A stretch of 49,722 nt of DNA from a virus, in IMG/VR virus record IMGVR_UViG_3300025110_000021, positions 1 to 49,722 of that record. One strand, given 5' to 3'. The stretch's first letter is position 1; each line of letters opens with the position of its first letter. Both the position numbers and the translations under genes were made by a program. A model generated the notes under the pieces. It was not told where the DNA came from. It worked only from the letters and a program-made list of their open reading frames with translations, and searched no databases. This document shows, in pieces, positions 8,040-18,232 of the stretch.

Positions 8040-9440
8040 ATGAGTAATGGTAAATATGATGTAATAAGACCGCAAGCTGTAAATCTATCACCTGCACAAG
8101 ATTGGGAAGATAAAGCTTTAGAAGTTTTTAAAAGTGAACGTGATAGAGCTGAAAGAAATGATATTAGAGGTGAGGAACAAAGAAGATATGACCAAAGCAG
8201 AGAAGATATGCTATTTCAACAAAAATATGAAAAGTCTATTGCTGCTTATGAATCTGATTTAAATGAATATAAAATAGCAGCTGAGCAAATAGGTTCTGAA
8301 AGTCCTGATATGCTTAGAAAAATTCAACAAAAATATAGTAAAGAGCATTTAATTCCAAAAAGAGATGGTACTTTTGAAAAAAGGTTTATCGTTCCTGAAG
8401 GAGTAAAACTATATACTGATGAAAAAGTAAAAAGTAAGTCTGATTTTGATATGAAATTAGATAATTGGAAAGATATGACGAATGAACAAAAGATTGCTGC
8501 TTGGCCTTCATTGAAAAAAAATAATAGATATTTTAATGTTGATTTGGATATTGAAGAAGGGCAATATAATAAAGCTCTTTCATATAGAGATAATGAAAAA
8601 TTACTTGATTCTATGGGCCAATTTTTACCTCAAGGTTATAGTAATGATTCATGGGAAGGCGCTAAGAAGATATTATTAAAAGATGATGATGTAACTGACG
8701 CTGAATTAAAATTAATAGCTGCAGATATGAGCAAACATATAACTAATAAAGAATCAGCTAGAGAGTTTTGGTCAAAGTTAAATACTGAACTTGTTAAGTC
8801 TATGGGAGACGTAACATTAGAAACTCCTCCTACTGTTGTTAACGATTTGCAAAGGATGCAAGAAGTGGTTAATCAGAATCTTAGTGAATTTTATCCAGAC
8901 ATGACTGAAACAACTGACAGAGGAGCATTTAATGCTAGAGTATCTGAAATTGTAAAAGAAAAATATGGGGCTGATGGAGATTTTGATTCATTATCTCCTG
9001 AGCAGCAAAAAGAAATTGTTACTCAAGTAGCTACTGGTAAAGCAATTAAAGCTGGTATTACAGCTGGATTTGAATCAGATAAAGATGAATCAACCGAAGA
9101 AGCAAAAAAATTAGCTAATAAAAAAGAAACTTTAGATGAAAAAGTTAAACCTTCTTGGATTAGCCCAAAAGGGGCAAGTGTAAAAAATCCAGTAACAAAA
9201 GAATATGGATGGTCTGCTGAAATGATGGCTAAAGCAGTAAAAGAAAGTCCTTTTACATACGCTAATAAAGGATTAATTCCATCTGATGACTATCCGGGTT
9301 TTAAAGAAGTTTCTATAAAAGAAGCTTTGGAACATTATCAAAAAAATAAAAGTAAATATAAAAAAGATAAGCCAATAAAAGTTTCTCAAGGATTGTTTAG
9401 AAATAAAAAAGATATAACAAGATATCCTAAATCTAAATAA
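8040..9440 (+). CDS. Hypothetical internal virion protein
   Basis: 466 residues, strongly charged (Lys, Glu, Asp) and mostly helical, preceded by AATAGGAATT as ribosome binding site. No signal peptide or membrane span. I do not recognise the family. Its place between glycine-rich virion proteins and the 1811-residue protein, with which it overlaps by TAATG, suggests an internal core or ejection protein. The 70-base gap before it holds only an AT-rich leader. Confidence 0.55.
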   Translation: MSNGKYDVIRPQAVNLSPAQDWEDKALEVFKSERDRAERNDIRGEEQRRYDQSREDMLFQQKYEKSIAAYESDLNEYKIAAEQIGSESPDMLRKIQQKYSKEHLIPKRDGTFEKRFIVPEGVKLYTDEKVKSKSDFDMKLDNWKDMTNEQKIAAWPSLKKNNRYFNVDLDIEEGQYNKALSYRDNEKLLDSMGQFLPQGYSNDSWEGAKKILLKDDDVTDAELKLIAADMSKHITNKESAREFWSKLNTELVKSMGDVTLETPPTVVNDLQRMQEVVNQNLSEFYPDMTETTDRGAFNARVSEIVKEKYGADGDFDSLSPEQQKEIVTQVATGKAIKAGITAGFESDKDESTEEAKKLANKKETLDEKVKPSWISPKGASVKNPVTKEYGWSAEMMAKAVKESPFTYANKGLIPSDDYPGFKEVSIKEALEHYQKNKSKYKKDKPIKVSQGLFRNKKDITRYPKSK

Positions 9441-12400
9441 TGGCAGACCCATATCAATTATGGATTGATTCTCAAAAAGGCAATCAACAAGTTAATAAAG
9501 TTGACCCATATGATTTATATATACAACAACAAGATAAGGTTGACCCATATGATTTGTATATGTCTCAGCAATATGGATATCCATCATTAACTGATGAAGA
9601 AAAATCTCGTTCAGTTGCAATGACTGGAAGAGAACTGCTGGAAGAACAAGAGTCTCCCGGCTTCTTGGGAGCATTATGGAGTGGTTTAAAATCTGGAGCA
9701 ACTTTAGGTTATGCTTCTGATGAACCAGTATCTCCAGAATCAATGACATTTGGAGAGGAAGTAGCCCAATTAACAGGAGAATTAGCAGGTGGTATAATTC
9801 CATTTGGAGTAGCTAGTGTATTTACTGGTGGTTATGGGGCTCCAATAGCTGGATTTAAATATACAAAGAGTGTATATGATTCAATATCTAGGTTAAGTAA
9901 AGCGACTAGAGTAATGAAAAAATATAGTAAATCAATGGATGATATTGCAAAACAAGCAAAAACACTTGGAATGGAAGCAGATGATTTATTAAAAGGAGGA
10001 GCGGGATTAAAAGGTTCTGCTTTAAGCGAGTTTCAAAGAAGTGGTAAGGGATTGTTATCAAAAAGATATGTATCTTTAAATAATAGATTTAAAACAGCTA
10101 ATAAATCACGAATTGCTTCTGAAGAAGTAATAACATCAGCTCAACGTAATTATATTGAAGAGCTCGTAAATAAAGGTGCTAAATCACAAGCGGCTAGGTT
10201 ATCGAAACAAATATCTAAAACTGGAACTGGTTATGTTTTACCGGGGCCAAGAGGAAAAATATTAGGTAATAGCAATCTATATAAAACTAAAGTAATTGAA
10301 CCATTGGCTAAAAAATTTGGTTATAAAGGGGCTGCCATAGCTGACAGATTTGCAAATAGCGCATTAACCTTTGCTTCAGTTGGACTTGTATCTAATAAAC
10401 CCGGTGATAGTCTTATTGATAGAGCTAATGATATACCAAAAGATATATTTTTAGGTACAATGTTTGCGGCTGCTGGAGTTCCTACAATATTAGGTAAGTG
10501 GGGTAAGCATGCAGGTAAGGCTGAATCATTAGGATTACTTGCCATAGGAAGTTATCAAGACCATCTTACATTTAATCCAGACCCCAATATGGATATTAAA
10601 GATAGATTATTACATGGGCTAGGCTTAGTTGCTTTTCATCATGTTGGTCTTGGACTTAGCAATGTTGGTATAAAAGATAAGATGTTTAATGGGCTTGTTG
10701 ATATGGGATTTGATAATACCATTGCTTATGAAATGGCATATAATACAAAATTTTCAGATGACGCAATATCTTATTCAAGAAAGTGGTATCAAAGAAATGG
10801 CTCACTATATGTAAATAAAAAGAATAATAAAGATGTTATATCAATAAGTGAATTTGTTAGTGAGAAAGCTGCTGAAGATGGCGAGCAAATGGGATATATA
10901 AATTATGTAAATGTTGGTCAAGATGGTTCTGGCACAATTGCTGGTAATAGTTTAAAGGCTTCAAGAAATAAATTAAATAAAAAATATAAAAAAGTAGATT
11001 TTAATGATAAAGAATTAATTGATGATTTACCGCCTGAGGTTAGAGAAAATAGAGATGCTATGTTAGAGAATTTGCAATCTGAATCTATAGAAATAGGTGG
11101 AGAAAAGAAATTTCAATTATCTGGGCCATCTACTCAAGGAGAGCCTACTGGTAAAGAAATAATTGAAAGAGGCAGGACTGTTGAACAAAGAGCAGAAAAA
11201 GATTTTTATAGAAGTCAAAGAAAAGATTTAGAAAAGGTATCACAAAAGAATAGGGTATTTGACGCTGAAAGAGATATTGAAGTAATATCCGAAGAAAAGC
11301 CATACTTAAAAGGAGACTTAGTTGAATGGGTAAAAGATGGCAAGGAAATGAATGTTAGCGGAGAAGGTGAATTTTATCCTATGAAGATATTAAAAGCTGA
11401 TTCAGATTACGCTTATATAAATATTGAAAAATCAACAATACCAACAAAATTAAGTAAGCAATTACAAGCTGATGGTGGAAGAATACCACTATCTGAAATT
11501 AAAATGGTAAGAAGGATAGGTAAGGGTAGAGAAGTATCAAAATATAAATTGAATTTAAGATACTCAAATAGAGAAGATGGAAAAAACCATAGGAAATTAA
11601 AAGATACAAGCTGGGATGAACCATTAATATTTGATTCAAAAGAAGCAGCTGAAAATTATGCAATGGAAAATTGGGTTGGTAAATGGGAATCTAATAATAC
11701 TATTAAATCTAAAATGAAATTGTTTAAAGCTAAGGAATCAAGAGTTGAAAGTACTCCAGAGTATAAACAACTTGGTAGAGCTAAAGGAATGTTAAATAGG
11801 GCATTTAAAGAAAAAGATTTTAATGACAATGAAATGAAAGAAGTCATAAGAACAATAGCCCCTGAATCAAGAGGCGATGTAAATAACATGACAATCAGAG
11901 AAATAAAAAGAACAACTGATTTATTAAAAGGAGATGATAGCATATCATTTGAAGTATTTGATTCTAGGGTAAGACTTGAACCTGACAATCTTATTGACAA
12001 TATAAATCCTAAATGGGGCAAGACATTAAAAATGGTAAGCAATAAGTTTAAAGAAACATTTCTTGGCACTGCTGCGATAGGAGATATGATTGGAGGATGG
12101 GGAGCTGAACAAGCTAGAAGAAGCAAGAATCACGCTAGGTTTAGAAATTCATTTATGGGTCTTGATGTTCAATTGCATAACAGATTAAGAAGAGACTTAA
12201 GAGGTACTGGTATTAGCTTAAAAGATATTAATGACCACATCCATGCAATACTTGACCCTGTTACATTTGAAGGTCATCGTAGCTCTGCTCAATTTAAGTT
12301 ATTTGAAAAGAAATTACAGAACTTTAAACTTAAAGATACATTAAATAATGAAATAAATTCACTTGATGCTATTGTAGATAGATATAGAAAATTCCATGAT

Positions 12401-14875
12401 GAAGCTGCTGTAGCTCAAATAGTTTCAAATTCTTATATAAGAGATACATCAACAAATACTTTAAAAAGAGTTCCTTTTTGGAAAGCTTATGATACTCAAG
12501 GTAATAAAATAGAATTAGTAGATGTATATAAGAATCCAGAATTGCACGAAAGACAAGTTTCTAGTATACTAAAATGGATGCAAACAGAAGGCAAAAGAAC
12601 TGGTTCTCCGGCATTTGCAGGAAAGCCAACTATTGTAAATCAATTTGGCAACGTAGTTGCTATTGATGCAAAAAAATCAAAACATTTTTATGTTAAAGAT
12701 TATTCAAGAAGGCAGGTTACTGAAGATTTTCTTGATTTTATAAATGTGCCAGATGGTAAAGCATTAGATAAAGCTGCTACATATATGGCTAAAAATGATT
12801 CAAAATTAAGAAAACTTCCATTTGATGAAGCTTATAATAATGCTAAGAAATTATTAAAAGACATACAAAAAATTAATAGTAATAATAATATATATGGACA
12901 ACAATATACAAGAATAGCTGACCTACCAGCTTATATGTATGTATCAAGAGGTAAAGGTGGATGGGGAGACATACTAACAATAGATAAAAAGAACGCATAT
13001 AAATCAGATGGAACTCCATATAAGGTTGGAGAGACCATTGTAGACGCTAATAATAATCCACATACAGTTGGTAAGGCGATAAAAGTATATAATACTGATT
13101 ATGTTCAAGTAATTAATGATTATAGTAGTGGACTTGCTCATTCAACTGCGACTTATCATGCATTTGGTGGCAAGACTGGAGATATAAATGGAACAATTAG
13201 TAGAATATCTGAGGGATTAGCAGTCCAAACAAAAGATAATTATTATAGAGACTGGTCAAGAAAGATAATGGAAAGTCAGGTATACGGAGAAAAACAATCT
13301 TCTTTTAGTAAGGTAATGAGACCGATAACAAGATGGTCAGCCATAGCTGGTCTGTCATCTCCTTTAAGTGGTTTAAAGAATTTAATGTTAGGTAATGTTC
13401 AAAATGCAACTGTATTTACTGGTAGAGAATTATGGAAAGCGTATCTTTCTAGGGACGCTGGTTTATTAAATCCAACTGGAGGAGCCTTTAGAAAATGGAG
13501 AAGTGCTAAAGAATATGCTGAATCAACAGGAGCAACATATCAATCTAGTTTTGACTTACATCTTGACACAAATCCTATGTCTGGGTTTATGAAAAGATGG
13601 TTGCCAAATCTTGGACTAATGAGAACAACTGAAATTTTAAATCGTACTATAGCTCAATCTATTGGGCCTTATTCAACAGAAATACATATTGCTAATATGG
13701 CTGGTTCTAAAAATCCTTCAACTAGAGGCACAAGTCTTTCTAATAGTAGAAGAATATTAAGAGATGTAATGGAATTTACTCCAGAGCAAGTTGAGCAAAT
13801 GGTAAACAGATATAAGAGTAAAGGTAAAGATTTCATGCTAAGTGATGCAGAAAGAAAACAAGCTAGTCAACAGGCTCATGTTATAACTCAAGGTAGTGGA
13901 GATTTGCCATACTTACCATATTGGATGGGTAGAGGATGGGCCAAGCCATTGACATTATTCTACAAGGTAGCTTATAGAATAACTGATACAGTTGCAAAAA
14001 ATGTTATAAAGCCTGGTGTAGTTGATGGTAATCTTGTACCGGCTATGAAATACATGGGATTATCAGCATTGTCAGGCAAAGCTTTATATTCAGCTTATGA
14101 TTTTTTATTTGATGAAGAACGCTCTAATAAATTTAAAGATGTACCATCTCAATGGTGGGATTATTTTATAAAAGCAGAAGGACTTGCATTATTTAGTAAC
14201 GCTGGTAGTCAATATGGAGGATTTGAAGAAGCTTATTATCCAGTCCCATTAAGAAATGTTCAAGTCGTTTGGGATAATCTATGGGATTTTATTCAAGGTA
14301 AGAAATATGGTAGTACTGCTCTTGGAGATGGGGTAAAAGAAATAGTTGCCATATATGGAACAGCTGAAAGAATATTAAAAAAATCTGTTGAAGAAAATGT
14401 AAAAAAACATGATGATTCTAAAAGAAGACAATATCAATTTTTAGATGCTTATTATCCAAAAGATGAAATAAAACTTGATTATGAAGATGGATTAACAGCA
14501 AAGACTCCTCATTACAGAGCATTGAGAGATGTATTTTGGCATGACGACCCTGCGAAAATAGCTAAGACATATTATGTATCCCTTGCATTTCTTTCTCATA
14601 GAATAATGGAAGAGAAAGGAATACAATATCCATTAGCTGAAAAAGAAGCTAGACAAAGACTTAAAAAAACTCTTGCCAGTTTAAGACCAATACCAAAGAG
14701 TTGGATGAAGACTATGGGTAGAACAGGCAAATCAAGATATATGGAATATATGGATGCTTTATCTTCTGAAGATAGAGATAAAGAAAGTAATATAATGGAT
14801 ATATATAGAAATAAGCAAGTTCAATTTTGGGATGCAATAGGCTCATATAGAAATACATATTATAAAAAAGGATAA
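9440..14875 (+). CDS. Very large internal virion protein (1811 aa)
   Basis: The N-terminus carries three copies of a DPY[QD]L[YW] motif (residues about 3, 22 and 34) spaced by Gln-rich linkers, perhaps a docking tag. Hydrophobic, glycine-containing segments follow at about 110-135 and 300-350. The middle (about 860-960) and the C-terminal third (about 1290-1480) contain long helices and hydrophobic stretches. The size, place and make-up fit the giant ejected core proteins of podoviruses or polyvalent phage proteins that enter the host with the genome. I see no lytic transglycosylase motif. The start overlaps the upstream stop (TAATG) with no Shine-Dalgarno. Confidence 0.6.
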   Translation: MADPYQLWIDSQKGNQQVNKVDPYDLYIQQQDKVDPYDLYMSQQYGYPSLTDEEKSRSVAMTGRELLEEQESPGFLGALWSGLKSGATLGYASDEPVSPESMTFGEEVAQLTGELAGGIIPFGVASVFTGGYGAPIAGFKYTKSVYDSISRLSKATRVMKKYSKSMDDIAKQAKTLGMEADDLLKGGAGLKGSALSEFQRSGKGLLSKRYVSLNNRFKTANKSRIASEEVITSAQRNYIEELVNKGAKSQAARLSKQISKTGTGYVLPGPRGKILGNSNLYKTKVIEPLAKKFGYKGAAIADRFANSALTFASVGLVSNKPGDSLIDRANDIPKDIFLGTMFAAAGVPTILGKWGKHAGKAESLGLLAIGSYQDHLTFNPDPNMDIKDRLLHGLGLVAFHHVGLGLSNVGIKDKMFNGLVDMGFDNTIAYEMAYNTKFSDDAISYSRKWYQRNGSLYVNKKNNKDVISISEFVSEKAAEDGEQMGYINYVNVGQDGSGTIAGNSLKASRNKLNKKYKKVDFNDKELIDDLPPEVRENRDAMLENLQSESIEIGGEKKFQLSGPSTQGEPTGKEIIERGRTVEQRAEKDFYRSQRKDLEKVSQKNRVFDAERDIEVISEEKPYLKGDLVEWVKDGKEMNVSGEGEFYPMKILKADSDYAYINIEKSTIPTKLSKQLQADGGRIPLSEIKMVRRIGKGREVSKYKLNLRYSNREDGKNHRKLKDTSWDEPLIFDSKEAAENYAMENWVGKWESNNTIKSKMKLFKAKESRVESTPEYKQLGRAKGMLNRAFKEKDFNDNEMKEVIRTIAPESRGDVNNMTIREIKRTTDLLKGDDSISFEVFDSRVRLEPDNLIDNINPKWGKTLKMVSNKFKETFLGTAAIGDMIGGWGAEQARRSKNHARFRNSFMGLDVQLHNRLRRDLRGTGISLKDINDHIHAILDPVTFEGHRSSAQFKLFEKKLQNFKLKDTLNNEINSLDAIVDRYRKFHDEAAVAQIVSNSYIRDTSTNTLKRVPFWKAYDTQGNKIELVDVYKNPELHERQVSSILKWMQTEGKRTGSPAFAGKPTIVNQFGNVVAIDAKKSKHFYVKDYSRRQVTEDFLDFINVPDGKALDKAATYMAKNDSKLRKLPFDEAYNNAKKLLKDIQKINSNNNIYGQQYTRIADLPAYMYVSRGKGGWGDILTIDKKNAYKSDGTPYKVGETIVDANNNPHTVGKAIKVYNTDYVQVINDYSSGLAHSTATYHAFGGKTGDINGTISRISEGLAVQTKDNYYRDWSRKIMESQVYGEKQSSFSKVMRPITRWSAIAGLSSPLSGLKNLMLGNVQNATVFTGRELWKAYLSRDAGLLNPTGGAFRKWRSAKEYAESTGATYQSSFDLHLDTNPMSGFMKRWLPNLGLMRTTEILNRTIAQSIGPYSTEIHIANMAGSKNPSTRGTSLSNSRRILRDVMEFTPEQVEQMVNRYKSKGKDFMLSDAERKQASQQAHVITQGSGDLPYLPYWMGRGWAKPLTLFYKVAYRITDTVAKNVIKPGVVDGNLVPAMKYMGLSALSGKALYSAYDFLFDEERSNKFKDVPSQWWDYFIKAEGLALFSNAGSQYGGFEEAYYPVPLRNVQVVWDNLWDFIQGKKYGSTALGDGVKEIVAIYGTAERILKKSVEENVKKHDDSKRRQYQFLDAYYPKDEIKLDYEDGLTAKTPHYRALRDVFWHDDPAKIAKTYYVSLAFLSHRIMEEKGIQYPLAEKEARQRLKKTLASLRPIPKSWMKTMGRTGKSRYMEYMDALSSEDRDKESNIMDIYRNKQVQFWDAIGSYRNTYYKKG

Positions 14876-14878
14876 ATT

Positions 14879-16507
14879 ATGCCAAGACCACCACTATTAG
14901 GATACTTACAATCAGCAGCAGCTGACAACACAGCTCATAGTTCAATAGATAGATTGCTATTGGAAGATGAAATGAATAGAGACCCTTTATCTGGATTAGC
15001 TCAAAAGCCTCAGTATAGTATATCAGAACATAGAACCCCTATGCCAGAAGATGCTTTACCTGTAGGTGCTGGTGTAAAACTATTTAGAGGCGTTCCTAAA
15101 TGGTTTAAAGGTCAAATGGTTAAAGAAGGTAAATATGTAGGAGGAGCTCCACTTAAAAAAGAGCAGTTTGAACGACTAAATGAGAATACTGATTTTTGGA
15201 AAAAGCTAGGAGATAAAGGGCCAGACAAAACTTATTTAAAGAATTTACCATACGAAAAAAACTTGCGAGGGCTCTGGACTACCACTTCAAGACCAGAAGC
15301 TATAAGTATGGGTGGTAAAAAAATATTGGAGTTTGATGTTCCTAAATCTATTATTAAAAATGAAGCAATACAAACATCTTTCGACTCTCCTAGCAGTAAA
15401 GAGGTAGGAGATATTTTTCTTTTTCCAAAAGGACTGTCAAAAAAATATTTAAAAAAATTCTTTAAGGGATATCAACAAGGTGGACAAGCTCAATTAATGG
15501 GAGAACAAGGCAATCCAGACAATCCTCAAAGATGGATAAGAAAAAACTATAATGAGGATGGTTCAATAGCTTCTACAAGTTTTGTAGGAGAACCTCAGCA
15601 AAAAAATAAAGCTCAAGCTCATAGAAATTTACTTATGGAAGCTTTAAGCCAACCGCCTCAGCACTCAATTAGAGCTCCTGATTATGGAACAAATATATTT
15701 GGACAACAAATTACTGAGCCTTATGACATTACAAAAGCAATAGCTGAAGGTGACTTTCTACCTCCTGTGGGTATGGCTAAAATGATAGGAAAATCAGCAA
15801 AACCATTATGGAAATATGCTACTGGAGAATCAATGCTAGAAGGCATGGAAAAATCTATTAAAGAAAATATCCCAGAAGTATTTGAAAAATCTAGGAAGTG
15901 GATTACAGGTGTACGTGGAGCGGCAAAAATTCCACCTCCATTCGGAGCTGGTCTTTCTAAAACAAATTTAAGCGAAAAGGCTGTAAAAGAATTAAAAAAT
16001 ATAGCAAAAAAATTACATAATGTAGAATTAGATTTACCAAAACCTAAGCGTAAAAGTTCTGCAGATTTTATTAAAGAAGCTAGAAAGTCTTTAGATATAA
16101 ATTTAGCTGAAGGGTTATCTCAAATGCAGAAATATGGAAGCATGAGTCCAGTACAAGAAGAAATTATTTCTGGTTCAGTTAAAAATTTAGAAAGAGTAGC
16201 TTCAAATTGGTTGAAAAAGCCAAGAAGGCAATTTAAAAATATTGAAAAGGCAGCAATTGATTATTTTGAACCATCCTTAGGAGGAGGAGGTAAGCAATCT
16301 TGGTCAGTTATTCAAAAAGAATTAGACAGGATGCCACCTCCAGACCAAAAGAAAATATTAGGGCCAGAAAATTATAGAAATTATGAAATATGGAATACTT
16401 TAATTGGAAAAACAGGTGATTGGGGAGCAGCTAAGGGATGGCTTAAATTAAAACCTGATGTACTAAATCCTAATATAGTACCTGTAAATAAGAGAAGACC
16501 AAAGTAA
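14879..16507 (+). CDS. Virion protein with possible ADP-ribosyltransferase-like domain
   Basis: 542 residues, with AAAGGA upstream of ATG 14879. Residues 65-190 show the ordered pieces of an R-S-E-type ADP-ribosyltransferase: KLFRGVP (Arg70), GLWTTTSRPEAISMGG (Thr134-Ser137), ILEFDVPKSII, then SSKEVGDIFLFPKGLS (Glu175). Next come a Q-x-G-G motif (YQQGGQ, about 198) and a helical C-terminal half without recognised motifs. If real, it could modify host proteins after ejection, as T4 Alt does. It is the last gene of the virion block. The domain call is pattern-based and unverified. Confidence 0.5.
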   Translation: MPRPPLLGYLQSAAADNTAHSSIDRLLLEDEMNRDPLSGLAQKPQYSISEHRTPMPEDALPVGAGVKLFRGVPKWFKGQMVKEGKYVGGAPLKKEQFERLNENTDFWKKLGDKGPDKTYLKNLPYEKNLRGLWTTTSRPEAISMGGKKILEFDVPKSIIKNEAIQTSFDSPSSKEVGDIFLFPKGLSKKYLKKFFKGYQQGGQAQLMGEQGNPDNPQRWIRKNYNEDGSIASTSFVGEPQQKNKAQAHRNLLMEALSQPPQHSIRAPDYGTNIFGQQITEPYDITKAIAEGDFLPPVGMAKMIGKSAKPLWKYATGESMLEGMEKSIKENIPEVFEKSRKWITGVRGAAKIPPPFGAGLSKTNLSEKAVKELKNIAKKLHNVELDLPKPKRKSSADFIKEARKSLDINLAEGLSQMQKYGSMSPVQEEIISGSVKNLERVASNWLKKPRRQFKNIEKAAIDYFEPSLGGGGKQSWSVIQKELDRMPPPDQKKILGPENYRNYEIWNTLIGKTGDWGAAKGWLKLKPDVLNPNIVPVNKRRPK

Positions 16508-16573
16508 CAGAATCCATTTTAAGGGGTCTAATCTCCCGAATATAGAGGTTTTATTCTTTTTTCGATACTAACC

Positions 16574-16867
16574 CTACCCTATACAAGTATTACAGATTTT
16601 CCTTTGTTTTTTGTATTTGCTAATATTTTTTGAATACAATGTTATTCCTTTATTATATCCTGTACCTGAATTAGCTAAGAGATATTCCCAAGCTCTATTG
16701 CATTTAGGGCATACATATGTATTCCTATCAGTTACCCTAGCTTCATTCATCCTTGATGTCTGAGGTTTAAATTCAGTTTTTTCTCTTTTACCTAACATCA
16801 CATCTGTCATTACTGATTTGTTATTCTCTACCCATTCTTCTATTTGTATTCTTAAACTCTTTTTCAT
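16574..16867 (-). CDS. Zinc-ribbon protein
   Basis: 97 residues. The C-terminal half has CPKC (YVCPKCNRAW) and CNTC (KICNTCIG) about 35 residues apart, a four-Cys zinc ribbon. The N-terminal half is basic and helical. Probably a small nucleic-acid-binding or regulatory protein. Last gene of the minus block, starting by TAATG overlap with the upstream gene. The 66 bases between it and the convergent plus gene contain T-rich tracts but no convincing terminator stem. Confidence 0.6.
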   Translation of the reverse strand: MKKSLRIQIEEWVENNKSVMTDVMLGKREKTEFKPQTSRMNEARVTDRNTYVCPKCNRAWEYLLANSGTGYNKGITLYSKNISKYKKQRKICNTCIG

Positions 16868-17160
16868 TATTGTGCGTCCTTTCTATATGCATAGTTATGT
16901 GGACTTTTCACATACTTGCGTTTTTTCCTTTTATAATTAACAAAGGGAGTGTATTTATCGCCTATTAACTCCCCATCAAACTTCTTTATTAGTTTGTGTG
17001 CTAATTCACTATTGCCGGCAGAAGCTTTATTACTATACTTAGAACATCCTTTTGGCAAAACTTCTGATGGTATTACTTTGGGGGCGCTTTTCTGAGCCAG
17101 TTTAAACCAATGGCAAACTGAATTTTTTTCATAATAGCACCCCCAACAACTTCTACTCAT
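16867..17160 (-). CDS. Cysteine-rich small protein
   Basis: 97 residues beginning MSRSCWGCYYEKNSVCHWF: a cluster of four Cys/His ligands (C5, C8, C16, H17) plus C39 could bind zinc or an iron-sulfur centre. The C-terminus is Lys/Arg/Tyr-rich and probably binds nucleic acid. Coupled to both neighbours by TAATG overlaps. Family not recognised. Confidence 0.55.
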   Translation of the reverse strand: MSRSCWGCYYEKNSVCHWFKLAQKSAPKVIPSEVLPKGCSKYSNKASAGNSELAHKLIKKFDGELIGDKYTPFVNYKRKKRKYVKSPHNYAYRKDAQ

Positions 17161-17393
17161 TAGAAGGGTAAATCATCCTCATTAGCCTCGGTCTTTTTAT
17201 CATATTCACCTGGCTCATTGATTCTTAAGCTGACATACTTGTTACCAGCCTTTGATGTTGAATCCCAACCTGCTATTTTCCATTCTTTACCATCTACATT
17301 TAGATTTCCTGTAAAGTCAGGTTTAGAATCGCCTTCTTCTTTGTATTTGTTAGGGAAAAATGCTCCCTTGTTTGTTGCATCGTATTCTGACAT
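17160..17393 (-). CDS. Small SSB-like protein with acidic DDLPF tail
   Basis: 77 residues. The core (FTGNLNVDGKEWKIAGWDS, then GNKYVSLRINEP) is a compact beta-rich unit resembling DUF736-type small OB-like proteins. The C-terminus ends EANEDDLPF, very like the acidic tail of bacterial single-strand binding proteins (DDDIPF) that recruits replication partners. Likely binds single-stranded DNA during replication or recombination. Coupled by TAATG to the methyltransferase gene upstream. Confidence 0.6.
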   Translation of the reverse strand: MSEYDATNKGAFFPNKYKEEGDSKPDFTGNLNVDGKEWKIAGWDSTSKAGNKYVSLRINEPGEYDKKTEANEDDLPF

Positions 17394-18232
17394 TAGAATA
17401 ACTCTCCTTGTTTTAGTCTGTTATTGATTATTTTCCAATATTCAAGATTCAATTCGCATCCTGTATATCTTCTACTTAACTTCTTGGCAGCTTCAGCAAC
17501 TGTACCTGAGCCCATGAATGGGTCTAGTACAAGTCCACCTTCAGGACTGCCAGCTTTTATGCATGGAGTAATCAATTCCATTGGAAATGTTGCGCAGTGT
17601 GACCCCGGATAGGATGCCACTCTGACACTCCATACATCTCTCTTATTGCGGTGGTCATATCCACCATTGTTATCGAGATTTTCTACTTTCTCCTTAACTG
17701 ATTCAAAGTCATAATAATACTTTGGTTGCTTAGAGAATAAAAATATGTGCTCATGTGATGATGTTGGTCTATCTTTGACAGACTCAGGTATTGGATTTTT
17801 CTTGGCCCATATGATATCACTACGCAATATCCATCCTCTTTGTTGTAAAGCAAATGCAACACGCCAAGGAACACCAATTAAATCTTTTGTAGTCAATCCT
17901 TCTATAGTCTTATCAGCAACACCCATACCTCCTGTGCCTGAAAATCCTTTTCTGCCATCAGAGGGTATCTCTCCCTTATTAGCATAACAATCTCCTATGT
18001 TGAGCCAAAATGTACCATCATCTTTAGTGATTCTATACACTTCATCAAATACAATGCATAACTGTTCAATGTATTCTTCTAAAGAATTTTCTAATCCTAT
18101 TTGATTATCCTCTCCATAATCTCTTAGGTTGTAGTATGGTGGAGATGTAACTGTTGTATTAACAACACCATCGGGAAACCCTTTTAATACCTCTCTGTTG
18201 TCTCCAACAAATACATTATTATCTATATCCAT
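17393..18232 (-). CDS. DNA methyltransferase (beta-class N4/N6)
   Basis: 279 residues. Motif IV is TSPPYYNLRDYG (29-40) and motif I is DPFMGSGT (about 237-244). The order IV before I marks a beta-class amino-methyltransferase, which transfers methyl from S-adenosylmethionine to adenine N6 or cytosine N4. The SPPY form allows either base. There is no obvious specificity subunit. It probably protects phage DNA from host restriction. The start overlaps the end of the small nuclease-like gene by 10 bases. Confidence 0.88.
   Translation of the reverse strand: MDIDNNVFVGDNREVLKGFPDGVVNTTVTSPPYYNLRDYGEDNQIGLENSLEEYIEQLCIVFDEVYRITKDDGTFWLNIGDCYANKGEIPSDGRKGFSGTGGMGVADKTIEGLTTKDLIGVPWRVAFALQQRGWILRSDIIWAKKNPIPESVKDRPTSSHEHIFLFSKQPKYYYDFESVKEKVENLDNNGGYDHRNKRDVWSVRVASYPGSHCATFPMELITPCIKAGSPEGGLVLDPFMGSGTVAEAAKKLSRRYTGCELNLEYWKIINNRLKQGELF

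Noticed and set aside
9440-14875. Lytic transglycosylase domain in the 1811-aa virion protein
   Set aside because: I looked for the catalytic Glu context typical of such domains and did not see it.
16508-16573. Bidirectional terminator between the convergent blocks
   Set aside because: T-rich tracts are present, but I find no stem longer than about four pairs.
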